Shown: positions 63,579-64,000 of the stretch, piece by piece
Layout: the number at the start of each line of letters is the position of its first letter
Position numbering within the stretch: position 1 is the stretch's first letter
NCBI GenBank assembly: GCA_963697365.1
Contig: CAVONT010000011.1
Span: 62,001-126,000, forward strand
Reading direction: 5' to 3'
DNA length: 64,000 nucleotides
Source of the DNA: CAIXZV01 sp963697365
Lineage (GTDB): Bacteria > Chloroflexota > Limnocylindria > Limnocylindrales > CSP1-4
Position numbers and translations under genes: made by a program
The notes under the pieces: generated by a model
The model's input: the letters and a program-made list of their open reading frames with translations, nothing else
What the model was told of the DNA's origin: nothing
The model's database searches: none

Positions 63579-64000
63579 TCACGGCGTGGGCGGACAGGTA
63601 ATGGAGGGGCCAAGGGCGACGGTGTCGCCCAGCCCGGGCGGGTCGCTGTCCAGCTGGAGGAAGTAGCGTGGCAGCTCAGTCACCTGTTCTACCAGGACCA
63701 CTTCGCCGCTGCTGGCCATGCGGACCTCCAGCGTCCAGGGGAGGCCGGGCAGGCGGCCGTCGCCGGGCATCAAAGAGAAGGTGGCTCCGCAGGGGACCTC
63801 GATGGGTGTCGAGCCCACGACGAGCACGAGATCAGGACCGCCTCGGTTCTCAACGTGGAGCACCTCGTCCGGGTCGCGCGAGGCCAGCGGAGGCACGAGC
63901 ACGCTGCACCCGACGACGAGCAGGGCCGCGAGGAGCGCGAACGGTACGAGGACCCAGATACTGGGTCCCTCCAGTCGGGCTCGACGCTGGCACCTCGCCC
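63579..64000 (-). CDS. putative lipoprotein (5' end outside the window)
   Basis: The frame is open to the right edge. Visible N-terminal part: a basic stretch (RCQRRARLEG), hydrophobic PSIWVLVPFALLAALLVV and lipobox VVGC near 63908, so exported and lipid-anchored. The mature part (about 110 residues) has HVENRGGPDLVLVVGSTPIE, VPCGATFSLMPGDG and VVLVEQVTELPRYFLQLDSD, a small beta-rich domain. Family unknown. The start codon lies beyond position 64000 or just at the edge. Confidence 0.65.
   Translation of the reverse strand, partial: ARCQRRARLEGPSIWVLVPFALLAALLVVGCSVLVPPLASRDPDEVLHVENRGGPDLVLVVGSTPIEVPCGATFSLMPGDGRLPGLPWTLEVRMASSGEVVLVEQVTELPRYFLQLDSDPPGLGDTVALGPSITCPPTP

Noticed and set aside
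63301..63666. 121-codon plus-strand frame starting MPLSPTGATAASAPM
   Set aside because: It overlaps the lipoprotein gene on the other strand, whose signal peptide and lipobox are convincing; no domain in the plus frame.

Overview
The window is very GC-rich DNA (about 70 percent or more by eye) from a free-living bacterium. There is no phage, insertion sequence or CRISPR array. High GC, short intergenic gaps, many GTG/TTG starts and ATGA/GTGA start-stop overlaps, a cyclase-ATPase regulator, a TerB-domain protein, ECF sigma/anti-sigma genes and a LexA-type box of the Gram-positive form (GAAC-N4-GTTC) all fit a high-GC Chloroflexota (Limnocylindria-like) or an actinobacterium. I favour Chloroflexota, but no single gene here proves it.

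Layout. 1-5700: nucleotide excision repair. uvrA (partial) and uvrB each carry a LexA-type box about 31 bp upstream of the start codon; small membrane, lipoprotein and DinB-GNAT genes lie between them. 5.9-16.4 kb: a CpaB-like pilus-assembly protein, then a leftward mutM - ABC-F ATPase - coaE operon, an MFS transporter behind four evenly spaced palindromes, and polA with a small lipoprotein. 16.4-24.8 kb: palindromic repeats, a small membrane protein with a two-component system, glmS, a cyclase-ATPase-TPR regulator and a secreted protein. 24.8-29 kb: argG, an ECF sigma factor followed by two tandem copies of its anti-sigma factor (one broken), and tRNA-Leu(CAA). 29-37.5 kb: poorly known genes, a TerB protein, a methyltransferase overlapping dnaE, and an ArsR regulator bracketed by identical palindromes. 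38-46.4 kb: prolyl oligopeptidase, NDH-2, a small metallopeptidase, a second two-component system coupled to a GerMN/Gmad2 lipoprotein, and a TetR-DUF4260 pair with a readable promoter/operator.

46.5-56.2 kb is a nucleoside uptake and salvage locus. A BMP-type lipoprotein, an ABC ATPase and two permeases import nucleosides. Two tandem nucleoside hydrolases follow on the same strand. A divergent CoA-binding protein, cytidine deaminase and nucleoside phosphorylase lie on the other side. The remainder (56-64 kb) holds a PLP transsulfuration enzyme, more copies of the 17-bp palindrome, an XRE regulator, an unknown gene beside a PfkB sugar kinase, a LysE exporter, gatB and a partial lipoprotein.

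Reading caution: about sixteen genes are split between frames. In nearly all of them the span is too long by one base per shift, which points to residual single-base insertions in the assembly rather than to real pseudogenes. Such genes are annotated here as one CDS across the shift.
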